The notes under the pieces: model-generated
Databases searched by the model: none
Told to the model about the DNA's origin: nothing
What the model saw: only the letters and a program-made list of their open reading frames with translations
Assembly (NCBI GenBank): GCA_024638445.1
Contig: JAHEKH010000014.1
Span: 1-44,620, forward strand
DNA length: 44,620 bases
DNA from: Gammaproteobacteria bacterium
GTDB lineage: Bacteria > Pseudomonadota > Gammaproteobacteria > Steroidobacterales > JABDKV01
Direction of reading: 5' to 3'
In this document: piece after piece, positions 28,580-37,047 of the stretch
Layout of the letters: the number at the start of each line of letters is the position of its first letter
How positions within the stretch are numbered: position 1 is the first letter of the stretch
Program-made: the position numbers and the translations under genes

Positions 28580-29946
28580 GAGCGGACACCTCGCAGGTGG
28601 GCCTTGATGTCGGCCCTCGCGTCGGAGAGTATCGAATCGCGATCGATGCTGTCGAGGATCTCCTGCACAACCTGCTTCGGTCCGCCATCGCCCCACGATT
28701 TTCCCTGCACCAGGTAGCGTTCAGCGACCTTGCCGACAACAAACGTTGCGTAATAGGCAACCGCTCCCTGGGCGCCGGCGGTGACCACCGTGGACATCCC
28801 GGCGGTTCCTACTTTCAGCGCCGACGACACGAAGTGCATGGCCCAGACGGTGCCCATCAGCGCAGCCAGCTGGGTAACGATGGCGCCGGCGAGTGAACGG
28901 GCCTCGCCACGACCCAGCGGCAGATCGTAGAGCTTTGACAGGTGCCAGATCATCGCGCCGTCAACGAAAGCAGCCGCAAAAAGGTCGGCAACCGGCACCG
29001 GGTTGAAGGCAACCGCGACACCCTTGGATACCGAATACGTGCGGATCAGCCGCTCGCCCAGCACCCGGCGGGTCTCCAGAATCCGCTGCGCCACCCGGTC
29101 GCTGAGATCGCCCGCAAAAAGACTCGCGTTGAGCGCCGCGAGGGTCTGGCCCTCGGCCTCCAGGATGTCCCACAACCGTTCCTTGAGCGTCACTATGTCC
29201 GCGTCGGGACGACGCTTGCTGACCTGCTCGATACCTTCTGCATCGACTTCGATGTAGGTCATGGCAGCCGGGTTTGCCGATGCCGTCACGATGTTTGCCG
29301 GGTCGATAATGCCCTCCGTGCGCTCGGCCAGCGTTCGCAGCAACAGCTCCACCTCGCTGTCGGTATAGCGATCGACCTTGTTCAGCGCGAGCAGCACCGG
29401 CCGCTGTTGCCGCATCAGCGAACGCAGTGCGTCGATCTCGGTGTCGGTCATGTCTCCGTCGACCACGAACAGCACCAGGTCGACTCGGGAAGCGACGTCG
29501 CGCGCCAGCTCCTCGCGCGCCTCGCCGTCGATTTCGTTGATTCCCGGCGTGTCGATCAGGTAGACGCCGCCATCCTCGTAAGACGTCCAGGCCATCGCGT
29601 CTGCGGTACGGGTCTCGCCGTGCAGAGCACTGACGGAGAAACGTTCCTCGCCCAGAAGGGCATTGAGCACGGACGACTTGCCGACGCCGACCCGGCCAAA
29701 TGCCGCGATATGGACATGGCCGTGTTCCAGCTTGTCGAGCATGCGCTCGATCTGGGCGTAGTCTTCCGACAGGGCCTCGCGCACTGACGCCGGAACGCGG
29801 GTGTCGTCGAGCAGCTCCCGCAGGCTCTCCCGGGCAAGCTCGAGATGACCTTCACCGCCCTGCCCGTCCGCTTCAGTCGGCGTTTTTTCGTCGCGCGTCC
29901 CAAGCAAGTTTTGCCATGCGCGCTGTACGTTTTTCCAGATTTTCAC
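28576..29946 (-). CDS. Era-like GTPase with hydrophobic C-terminal (DUF697-like) domain
   Basis: 456 residues from GTG 29946, with AGGA upstream. G1 GRVGVGKSS (84-92), G3 DTPG (132-135), G4 NKVD (189-192) and a G5-like TASANP segment: a complete TrmE-Era type GTPase domain. The C-terminal third is hydrophobic with helices around AVAFNPVPVADLFAAAFVDG and TQLAALMGTVWAMHFV, like DUF697 membrane-associated domains. An ATP- or GTP-driven membrane role is likely, but no specific function is known. It overlaps the second GTPase gene by about 74 bases from this start. Confidence 0.85.
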   Translation of the reverse strand: MKIWKNVQRAWQNLLGTRDEKTPTEADGQGGEGHLELARESLRELLDDTRVPASVREALSEDYAQIERMLDKLEHGHVHIAAFGRVGVGKSSVLNALLGEERFSVSALHGETRTADAMAWTSYEDGGVYLIDTPGINEIDGEAREELARDVASRVDLVLFVVDGDMTDTEIDALRSLMRQQRPVLLALNKVDRYTDSEVELLLRTLAERTEGIIDPANIVTASANPAAMTYIEVDAEGIEQVSKRRPDADIVTLKERLWDILEAEGQTLAALNASLFAGDLSDRVAQRILETRRVLGERLIRTYSVSKGVAVAFNPVPVADLFAAAFVDGAMIWHLSKLYDLPLGRGEARSLAGAIVTQLAALMGTVWAMHFVSSALKVGTAGMSTVVTAGAQGAVAYYATFVVGKVAERYLVQGKSWGDGGPKQVVQEILDSIDRDSILSDARADIKAHLRGVRS

Positions 29947-31366
29947 TGAGGTGTTTCCTGAACAGCGAAGCTGCCGGCGCCGGCCTGAGGCGCCCCGTTT
30001 CATTGAGTGTGCGCGTTAGCGATCGGCCCAGCGCGTCGAAGATCAGTCCATAGGCGACGGCATGCATCAGTCCACCGGCAACCGTGCCGGCTCCGGGAAA
30101 CGCCTTCAACGCGTTGCCACCGATCGCCATCAGCAGCGGCATGGCCTTGCCGATATGCGTCTGGCTGAGCTTCAGGAACTGCTGCACGTCGATATCCCGG
30201 GCGCTGACGCCGTAAAGCTCGCACAGCTCGCGCACGAAATTGGCGCCCAGGTACCCCTGGATGAGTACATCGGTTCCGGGTGCGACGGCAGCGAGCGCAC
30301 CGACCATCGCCTTCCTGGTGTACCCCCTGACTAACTCTTCGGATCGCTGCTCCCTGAATCCTGCCTCCGCGGAATCGAGCTGACGACGGGCCAGCACGAA
30401 CACGCTGGCATCGCGCAGCTCCTCCATCAGCACGGGGTCGCGATCCATCATCCGCTGCAGGGCATCGGCCAGCTCGTCGACCCATGGCGTCATCGGCCGC
30501 AACGTTTTCTCCTCGGACCCGTCCGGCAGCCGGCGAATGACCGGCTCCATCGGTGCAGCGCTGATCGCGACCAGCTCCACGTCATCATCGCCACCGGCCG
30601 TCGCGATCCGTTTGCGGAGACTGTGGAGCAGTTGAGCGCGTACTTCGTCTGAAAACCGGTCGACCTTGTTGAGAGCGACGATCATGGGCCGCTCGACGTC
30701 GCGCAGCGCCCTGACCGCATCGTATTGTCCACGTGTGAGATCGTTGTCGCATACGAATACCACGCCATGCGCGCGCAACGCCTCGTCCCGCGCAAGCGCA
30801 TCGAGCTGGCCGCCGGCCTCGTGCAGACCCGGCACGTCTGTGACGATCAACCGGTCGCCGGCCGGCGAGACCCACCGGTAGTCGGTCACCTCGCCGGTCG
30901 AACCGCCGCGGGCGCTGACGTCGATGTCGTCTGCTCCGGGCAGCAGCGCCCGGATCACTGCGCTCTTGCCGGTACTGATCTCGCCAAACAGTGCGATCCT
31001 GAAATCGCCGGCGGCGCGGCGCTCTGCCAGCAGCGCGAGCTCCCGGCGGGCCCCATCCACGTCGACACCCAGTTCGCCGGCGCGCTCGATCCGTTCGGCC
31101 AGCGCCTCCTCGGTCAACGCTTCCGGTGCGGCGGCCAGGGAACCTTTCTTTGGAAACAGCAGCCGCCACACTGCCCAACCCGTACCCAGCGTGAGAAAAC
31201 CGATGACGCCCAGCCACAGGGCCATGACCCAGCGCGGTGCGGATCGCAGCCGGTGCCAGACCTCCAGGGCGGACTCGGTCAGCATCAGCATGGCCACGAG
31301 CAGCAACACCAGGCCAATGACGATGGCAATGGCGAGGACGATCCGGAGGTGACGGTCGAGGGTCAT
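29873..31366 (-). CDS. Membrane-anchored GTPase, paralog-like partner
   Basis: 497 residues. Two N-terminal TM helices (9-29 and 46-68), then a GTPase domain: G1 GEISTGKSA (128-136), G3 DVPG (177-180), G4 NKVD (233-236). The C-terminal region (GALAAVAPGTDVLIQGYLGANFVREL and after) is hydrophobic and matches the pattern of the neighbouring GTPase, so both share one architecture. G3 has Val in place of the usual Thr. It begins 3 bases after the SDR stop and overlaps the next GTPase. Function unknown; the topology fits a membrane-remodelling or assembly role. Confidence 0.85.
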   Translation of the reverse strand: MTLDRHLRIVLAIAIVIGLVLLLVAMLMLTESALEVWHRLRSAPRWVMALWLGVIGFLTLGTGWAVWRLLFPKKGSLAAAPEALTEEALAERIERAGELGVDVDGARRELALLAERRAAGDFRIALFGEISTGKSAVIRALLPGADDIDVSARGGSTGEVTDYRWVSPAGDRLIVTDVPGLHEAGGQLDALARDEALRAHGVVFVCDNDLTRGQYDAVRALRDVERPMIVALNKVDRFSDEVRAQLLHSLRKRIATAGGDDDVELVAISAAPMEPVIRRLPDGSEEKTLRPMTPWVDELADALQRMMDRDPVLMEELRDASVFVLARRQLDSAEAGFREQRSEELVRGYTRKAMVGALAAVAPGTDVLIQGYLGANFVRELCELYGVSARDIDVQQFLKLSQTHIGKAMPLLMAIGGNALKAFPGAGTVAGGLMHAVAYGLIFDALGRSLTRTLNETGRLRPAPAASLFRKHLSENLEKRTARMAKLAWDARRKNAD

Positions 31367-31369
31367 GGT

Positions 31370-32185
31370 TTACTGCCCTGAACGGCCCTTGAACTGGTCC
31401 ATGCTCCGCGAGACGCCGAAGAAATCCATCATCCAGTCGGACAACCCCACCGGCGCCAGACGCATGAGGTAAGTCGTGTAGACGAACCACGGCGTGATCA
31501 GCCTGCGGCGGTTGCGGCGGATTGCCCGCAGGATCTTGTTCACCGTCTTTTCCGGTTTGAGTATCGGCAACAACCATGGGAAGCGGGTCGACACACCGGC
31601 AAACATGCCGGTATCGATGTAGTAAGGGCAGATCACCGTCGTCTGCACGTTGCTGCCGAGCCGCTTGAGCTCGACACGAAGCGAGTCGTCGAAACCGACG
31701 GCGGCAAACTTAGAAGAGCAATAGTCGACCAACTGGGCGGTGCCGGCGATGCCGCCGGCGGACGCGATCGTCACGATGTGGCCGGAATTGCGCTCCAGCA
31801 TGCCCGGCAGAAACCGGCGGGTGGTCCAGAACAGGGCGAGCGCATTGACGTCGAAGGTGAGTTCGATCTGTTCGTCACTGATCTCCAGCAGGTCTTTGCC
31901 CGAAACGATGCCGGCGTTATTGATGAGGATATCCACCGCACCCAGGGCGGCCAGAGACTTCTCCGCGGCAACCCCGACCGATTCACGGCTCGACAGGTCG
32001 CACTGCACCGGAATGCCGACGCCGCCCAGGTCGGCAATCTCCCGGCTCACCGCGGTCGCGCCGGCTTCGTCAATATCCCACAACGCAACGCGCCCGCCGG
32101 CAGCAGCTATCTTCAGCGCCATCAGACGACCGATGCCGCTCGCGGCGCCTGTCAGCACCACGCCCTTGTCTGCAAATTCGGTCAT
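31370..32185 (-). CDS. Short-chain dehydrogenase/reductase (SDR16C-like)
   Basis: 271 residues, classical SDR. Cofactor motif TGAASGIG (12-19), NNAG (89-92), catalytic S142, Y155 and K159 (YCSSK). The acidic WDID after beta-2 suggests NAD preference. The C-terminal segment (RRLITPWFVYTTYLMRLAP) is basic and hydrophobic as in membrane-associated retinol/lipid SDRs. Substrate is probably a lipid-like alcohol or ketone; not proven. It lies between the double thioredoxin-fold gene (24 bases) and the GTPases (3 bases). Confidence 0.88.
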   Translation of the reverse strand: MTEFADKGVVLTGAASGIGRLMALKIAAAGGRVALWDIDEAGATAVSREIADLGGVGIPVQCDLSSRESVGVAAEKSLAALGAVDILINNAGIVSGKDLLEISDEQIELTFDVNALALFWTTRRFLPGMLERNSGHIVTIASAGGIAGTAQLVDYCSSKFAAVGFDDSLRVELKRLGSNVQTTVICPYYIDTGMFAGVSTRFPWLLPILKPEKTVNKILRAIRRNRRRLITPWFVYTTYLMRLAPVGLSDWMMDFFGVSRSMDQFKGRSGQ

Positions 32186-32209
32186 CGAATCCTCCGGAGA
32201 CTGAGTTCC

Positions 32210-33529
32210 CTATTGCACCAGACGCGGGGGTGGCATTGCCACATCGACCCCCAATGCGGCGCGCTCGATTGCCCACAGCCGGTCCTGACCCCAGGCTACC
32301 GACAGCGGCTGGCCCTCGACGTTGCGCAGGCAGAAACCGGGCACGCCCCACAGCCCCAGCACGGCCAGCGTCGCCGCGTTGGCCTCGACCCGGGCCCGCC
32401 AGCGCTTGTCGGCCAGGGCCCCCTCGGTCGCGGCGGGACCCAGGCCGCAGCGTTTCCCCAGCCGGTCGAGGGTTGCCCGGCTGCGCAGGTCGGCACCCTC
32501 ACACCAGATCGCCCGCATTGCCGCGAGCAGAAACTCACGACCTGCGCCCCGCTCTTCGGCGTAGTGAAACAAGGCCAGGCAGTTCTCGACCCCTTTGCCC
32601 AGCGGATCGCGAATCGGCCCGAAGGCGATACCCTCGGCGCGGGCAATTCGTGCTACGTCACGAATGATATAGCGCAATTTGTGGCCCGGAACGGGGATAC
32701 CGCGGGATACCATCGGCAGCAATGGCCGCAGCTGCAGGTTGAGCCCCAGCCGGTCGGCCAATGCGACTGCCTTGATCGCACCCAGGTAAGAGTAAGGACT
32801 GCGAAAGGAAAAATAGAACTCCAGGTCGAGCGGCAGAGCGGACCCCGCCGCGCGACGCTCGAGGGGATTGAACAGGGAATCCTGCAGGGTTAGACCCCGG
32901 TGGCCGGGAATGCGGTCGCGCAACCGTTGCTCCAGTAATGCGAGGCGGTCGAGGCCCCAGAACCACTCGCCCTGGTACCACAGCATTCCTCCGAGATAAT
33001 GACCCAGCCGATGCAGTTCCCGCTGGTTTTCTGCCAGTCTTACGCCGGTTTCCTGTTCGTCAATGGCATCGTGAGCGAGTACCGCAAGCCGGTCCAGGTC
33101 GCCACGCCATGCCGCGGCGGTTGCCGTCTGCAGCTGCGTCAGTGACGCGGGCCGGCTGAGTATGATGCGGTCCGCAAGGTGGCTGGTGGCACCATCGGGT
33201 ACCGGCCGGTCGTCAAACTCCAGCCCCCAGGCATGGGCAAGCCTTACCGCGTCGTAGGCGGCGTAATCGTCGAGCCGCTGCGGATCCGGAACGCAGTCGA
33301 TCGGCAGCGTCGAAATCAGCCGCAGGTCGAGTTGAAGGTCATAGACCGCGGTGAGATCTCCCAGGCGCTGGGCCAGCAGAGCAGACCAGGCGTCGTTGAC
33401 ACGATGAAAAAAAATGACGCGATGGGGTTCACCTCGCAGACGGCGCGCCAGTTCGTGGCGGCCCCGCACCAGCCGGCCGGCCGACTCACTGGTTATCAGT
33501 CCTGCCAACATGGAACGGATGCGACTCAT
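32210..33529 (-). CDS. Two-domain DsbA/HCCA-isomerase-like protein
   Basis: 439 residues from ATG 33529. The second half (about 235-430) matches the 2-hydroxychromene-2-carboxylate isomerase / kappa-GST type of DsbA fold: LEFYFSFRSPYSYLGAI opening, a helical insert, and the GVPGF cis-proline loop. The first half starts with a similar strand (HRVIFFHRVNDAWSALLAQRL) and may be a degenerate copy. No CxxC is present, so it is not a disulfide oxidoreductase; glutathione-dependent isomerase or transferase chemistry is more likely. It overlaps the upstream gene by ATGA. Confidence 0.78.
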   Translation of the reverse strand: MSRIRSMLAGLITSESAGRLVRGRHELARRLRGEPHRVIFFHRVNDAWSALLAQRLGDLTAVYDLQLDLRLISTLPIDCVPDPQRLDDYAAYDAVRLAHAWGLEFDDRPVPDGATSHLADRIILSRPASLTQLQTATAAAWRGDLDRLAVLAHDAIDEQETGVRLAENQRELHRLGHYLGGMLWYQGEWFWGLDRLALLEQRLRDRIPGHRGLTLQDSLFNPLERRAAGSALPLDLEFYFSFRSPYSYLGAIKAVALADRLGLNLQLRPLLPMVSRGIPVPGHKLRYIIRDVARIARAEGIAFGPIRDPLGKGVENCLALFHYAEERGAGREFLLAAMRAIWCEGADLRSRATLDRLGKRCGLGPAATEGALADKRWRARVEANAATLAVLGLWGVPGFCLRNVEGQPLSVAWGQDRLWAIERAALGVDVAMPPPRLVQ

Positions 33530-33894
33530 GCGTCCGGGCTCCACAGCAGTTCGTCCAGCGTCTGCTGCCATCCGTAGCGCTGCAGATCGACCCGACCGTT
33601 GACCAGGTGTACGCCCTCCTCGCCCAGGAGCCTTCGCTGGCGCCGATAGGATTCACTGCTCCGGGGAAAGGCGAAAACGCCACCGGCACGCAGTACGCGA
33701 TACCACGGCACCCTGGAACCGGGCGGCAACTCGCGCAGCGCCCGGCCTACCCGCCTTGCGGCACGCCCGAGACCGGCAATATCGGCGACCTGGCCGTACG
33801 TGGCAACTCTGCCGGCAGGGATCCGTTCGACCGTGCGCCAGATGAGTCGATTGATTTCGACAGGGTCGGTAGCAGGTTTTTTTCGGCCGGACAT
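33526..33894 (-). CDS. Alkyltransferase-like protein (ATL, MGMT family)
   Basis: 122 residues, equal to the DNA-binding half of MGMT. The helix-turn-helix (PAGRVATYGQVADIAGLG) and the active-site segment are clear, but the alkyl-acceptor cysteine of PCHR is replaced by W64 (VPWYRVL). ATL proteins bind O6-alkylguanine without removing the alkyl group and hand it to nucleotide-excision repair. It heads a seven-gene minus-strand run with a 4-base overlap to the next gene. Confidence 0.9.
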   Translation of the reverse strand: MSGRKKPATDPVEINRLIWRTVERIPAGRVATYGQVADIAGLGRAARRVGRALRELPPGSRVPWYRVLRAGGVFAFPRSSESYRRQRRLLGEEGVHLVNGRVDLQRYGWQQTLDELLWSPDA

Positions 33895-33977
33895 CAGGCC
33901 TGAATGTTAGCACCGCTACGGCGCTGGCCGGATCGTACAGTAGCGCGAAACCCCGCCCTGAAGAGCGAGCCTGTGGG

Positions 33978-34223
33978 TCAGGCGGCGGTGTTCAGCGGCG
34001 CATCGATTTCCAGCGCCTGCGCCAGCAGCGGAATGGCGTCGTGTGGCCGTCCCTGGAAAAGCCGTACCCGTCCGAGACGCCGGAGGATCCGGGCGTGCGG
34101 CGGATGGAGGTTGAGATAGCGCTCGAGAATCCGGGCAGCGGCATCGTAATGCTTTTCCGTTACGAGGTGATCGCAACTATGAATTGCAAGAGCGAAGGCG
34201 CGTTTCCGGTTTCGTTTTGCCAT
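33978..34223 (-). CDS. Small TPR-like protein
   Basis: 81 residues from ATG 34223, which has AAGGTGA upstream. Very basic N-terminus (MAKRNRKRA), then two helical-hairpin repeats (AARILERYLNLHPPHARILRRLGRVRLFQGRPHDAIPLL shape) with the usual TPR spacing. No signal peptide. Function unknown; it could be a protein-protein adaptor. It lies 83 bases upstream of the ATL gene on the same strand, too far to be sure of cotranscription. Confidence 0.7.
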   Translation of the reverse strand: MAKRNRKRAFALAIHSCDHLVTEKHYDAAARILERYLNLHPPHARILRRLGRVRLFQGRPHDAIPLLAQALEIDAPLNTAA

Positions 34224-34324
34224 GGCTGTCACCTTATTGCAAAGCTCACGCGACCGCTAAGAGATGCATCACAAAAGTAGTAAGTAATTCACTGACATAA
34301 TGACGACAACCGCAGGGTATGTCA

Positions 34325-34378
34325 AAAGACAAAAACCAATCTCCGTTGATCAAATCACACGCTGTCAACTTTGTCTTT
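34325..34378. repeat. Nested inverted repeat in the TPR / GGDEF-EAL gap
   Basis: AAAGACAAA (34325-34333) is the exact complement of TTTGTCTTT (34370-34378). Just inside, GTTGA (34345-34349) pairs with TCAAC (34365-34369), leaving an 11-base bulge on one side and a 15-base loop. It could be a structured leader or operator. The arms are AT-rich, so stability is modest. Confidence 0.4.
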
Positions 34379-34562
34379 CCTGCACTCGTTGCCGATATGT
34401 CAAACCAGAACCGCAACGTCACACTAGTCTCGGCAGTCGGCTGTTCACTTCGCCTCCCGAAATGAGAACGCCCGCACTGAAAAACGGCGATTGATCTGCG
34501 AGCATTTCTTTCGGTTTGGACTACCGCTTCCCGATTATGAAAAAAGGATGCGGTCAAGCGAC

Positions 34563-34567
34563 AGGAG
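34563..34567 (+). promoter_or_regulatory. Shine-Dalgarno site fixing the TTG start of GGDEF-EAL
   Basis: AGGAG six bases before TTG 34574. It decides this start, which keeps the full first TM segment. Confidence 0.7.
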
Positions 34568-34573
34568 CGCCAC

Positions 34574-37045
34574 TTGCTGGCCCAGGTTTTTCAGGTACAG
34601 GCATACGGGTTTAACACCCACTCGATTCCGCTCTTCGCGGCGGCTGCCCTGATCCTGTTCATGTCGGCCCTGACCCTGACTCATGAGCGTGCCTCCCGCG
34701 TCGCCATGCCCCTGTTCTTTCTTGCCCTGGCTACGTCGGTCTGGCTGGCGGGCTTTGGCGTCATGTATTGCACGACGAACACGGCTGCCTCGTTGTTCTG
34801 GGCGCGGGCTGCACATATCGGTATCGTCTTTATCCCGACAACGGCGCTGTATTTCGCGGCGCGGGTGGTTGGCCATGAAACTTTCAGACCGGGGCGCAGC
34901 CTCGGTTTTGCGGTGATGGTTTCGATGATGTTTGCGGCACTGGCCTTCGTGTCGCCTGAATTCGTGGTTAGCATCCAGGACCGGTACTGGGGCCCCTACC
35001 CCCGTTACGGCGCGATAGGCAGCACTTTCGTCGTTTTTCTCCTGGTCCTGGTGGGAACCTGCATCGGCCTGTTCCTGCAGTCGATGCGCAACTCGCCGCC
35101 CGACACATCGCTGCATCGCCGGTCCAAGCTCTTCCTCGTTGCGTCCTGTGTCGGTTCGATCAGCATCATCGATTTCATGCCGATGTATGGCCTGGACGTA
35201 TTTCCGGTTGGCCGCGTCACGATGCTGTGCCTGTTCGTGATCACGACCTACGTGACCTGGCGATATCGCCTGGTAGATCTGACGCCCGCCTTCGTCGGCC
35301 AGCAGATTACCGACACCATGACCGATGCCCTGGTGGTCATGGACCGCGACGGCATCGTGCGACTGACGAATGCCGCTGCCTGCCGATTGCTCGCCCGGGA
35401 GGAAGAGGAGATGGTCGGCGAGACCATCTCGAAGTGTCTCGGCGAACCGCTCGGCGCTCACCTGGAGACGCTCGCCAGCGGTGATCCGGTTCGTGATATC
35501 GAATCCGTCCTGCGCAACTGCGACGGCGATGAGATCACCATCAGCCTGAGTGCGTCGGTCATGACCGATCGCTACGGGATGCCGGTCGCATTTGTCTACA
35601 CCTTGCGCGATATCTCGCATCGAAAGGAAGCCGAGGACCGCATTCGCCAGCTGGCCTATTACGACGATCTGACGAATCTCCCGAACCGCACACAATCGAA
35701 CGAGCAGCTTCACCATTGCCTGGAAATTGCCGCCTCCGAGAACATCCCGGTCGCCACGCTGTTTATCGATCTCGACCGCTTCAAGCGAATCAACGACACC
35801 CTGGGACACAGCGCCGGCGACGTTCTGCTGACCCAGGTTGCCGAAAGACTCAAGCACTGCATCCGCGATTGCGACCTGCTGACCAAGGCCCACCCGACCG
35901 GCGGACAGAGTTTTGTTGCCCGACTGGGCGGCGACGAGTTCATCATCTGCCTGTTCGACATCTACGAACAACGCGATATCGACAAGGTCGCGAAACGCAT
36001 CCTGGGATCGCTTGCCGAACCTTTCCAGCTGGGCCAGCACGAGGTCTTCATCACCGCCAGCATCGGCGTCAGCCGCTTCCCGGACGACGGCTGCGACGTA
36101 CAGTCGCTGCTGAAAAATGCCGATACGGCGATGTACCACGCCAAGGACAATGGCCGCGACAGCTTTTACTTCTATGACTCGGCCATGAGTTCCACCGCAC
36201 TCGAGCGCCTGTCGCTGGAAGCCGACCTGCGCAAAGCCATGGACCGGGAAGAGCTCTACCTGGCTTACCAGCCACAGGTCGACCAGGAATCCGGTATCAC
36301 GATTGGCGCGGAAGCGCTGCTGCGCTGGAACCACCCGGTTCGCGGCAACGTATCGCCTGCCGATTTTATTCCGCTCGCGGAAGAAACCGGGCTGATCGCC
36401 CCGATCGGTGAATGGGTGCTGGGCGAGGCCTGCCGCCAGACCGCCGAGTGGCACGCACGTGGCGCCGATCACCTTGCCATTGCGGTGAACCTGTCGGAAC
36501 GCCAGTTCCGTCGAAGCAACCTGTTAAACATCGTTGCCGGCGCGCTGAGCGCCTCTGGCCTGAAGCCGGAATTTCTCGACGTCGAGCTGACCGAGAGCAT
36601 GATCATGGAAAATGCCTCGACCAGCATCGAGACGCTCGAAGCGCTCAAGCTGATGGGCATCAAGATCTCGGTCGACGACTTTGGTACCGGTTACTCGTCG
36701 CTGAGCTACCTCAAGCGCTTCCCCATTGACGTGCTCAAGGTCGACGGCTCGTTTATCCGCGACGTAGCCACCAACAGCGACGATGCCGCCATCACCAGCG
36801 CCATCATCGCCATGGCGCGCAGCCTGAACATCGATGTCATCGCCGAGGGCGTCGAGACCCCGGCCCAGATCAAGTTCCTGATGGGGCAGGGCTGCACGAA
36901 GATGCAGGGCTACATCTTCGGCCGGCCGATGACAGCGGCGCAGCTCACCGCGCAGCTATTTGACGAAACCACCGAAACTGAAACTCTTGACGATACCGCG
37001 ACCGTGCTCAGCTTCCCTGCGGCATCGAGCGCCGAAACCGGCTGA
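34574..37045 (+). CDS. 7TM-PAS-GGDEF-EAL cyclic-di-GMP protein
   Basis: 823 residues from TTG 34574. About seven TM helices (17-235) resemble the histidine-kinase-type 7TM sensor. A PAS domain follows (245-350), then GGDEF (about 360-535) with intact GGDEF at 452-456, and EAL (about 545-800) with EALLRW (580-585), ELTESMIMEN, DDFGTGYSSLSYL and KVDGSFIRD all intact. Both synthesis and hydrolysis of cyclic-di-GMP look possible. The I-site-like RDCD (431-434) is 17 residues before GGDEF instead of five, because of an inserted loop. Convergent with the 2OG gene, 2 bases apart. Confidence 0.93.
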   Translation: MLAQVFQVQAYGFNTHSIPLFAAAALILFMSALTLTHERASRVAMPLFFLALATSVWLAGFGVMYCTTNTAASLFWARAAHIGIVFIPTTALYFAARVVGHETFRPGRSLGFAVMVSMMFAALAFVSPEFVVSIQDRYWGPYPRYGAIGSTFVVFLLVLVGTCIGLFLQSMRNSPPDTSLHRRSKLFLVASCVGSISIIDFMPMYGLDVFPVGRVTMLCLFVITTYVTWRYRLVDLTPAFVGQQITDTMTDALVVMDRDGIVRLTNAAACRLLAREEEEMVGETISKCLGEPLGAHLETLASGDPVRDIESVLRNCDGDEITISLSASVMTDRYGMPVAFVYTLRDISHRKEAEDRIRQLAYYDDLTNLPNRTQSNEQLHHCLEIAASENIPVATLFIDLDRFKRINDTLGHSAGDVLLTQVAERLKHCIRDCDLLTKAHPTGGQSFVARLGGDEFIICLFDIYEQRDIDKVAKRILGSLAEPFQLGQHEVFITASIGVSRFPDDGCDVQSLLKNADTAMYHAKDNGRDSFYFYDSAMSSTALERLSLEADLRKAMDREELYLAYQPQVDQESGITIGAEALLRWNHPVRGNVSPADFIPLAEETGLIAPIGEWVLGEACRQTAEWHARGADHLAIAVNLSERQFRRSNLLNIVAGALSASGLKPEFLDVELTESMIMENASTSIETLEALKLMGIKISVDDFGTGYSSLSYLKRFPIDVLKVDGSFIRDVATNSDDAAITSAIIAMARSLNIDVIAEGVETPAQIKFLMGQGCTKMQGYIFGRPMTAAQLTAQLFDETTETETLDDTATVLSFPAASSAETG

Positions 37046-37047
37046 CG

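Larger units (their letters stand above)
34224..34573 (+). other. Intergenic gap, AT-richer than the window
   Basis: 350 bases with no supported gene. It lies between the divergent TPR gene (minus) and GGDEF-EAL gene (plus), so both promoters should be here; I could not place a convincing -35/-10 pair. It includes the inverted repeat at 34325-34378. Short open frames cross it on both strands but lack ribosome sites or recognisable products. Confidence 0.6.

Noticed and set aside
34501-34545. TTGGAC and GATTAT as a promoter for GGDEF-EAL
   Set aside because: The spacing is only 11 bases, too short for sigma-70.
34535-36472. A 645-residue open frame on the minus strand
   Set aside because: It mirrors the GGDEF-EAL gene, has no recognisable domain, and its composition is that of an antisense shadow.
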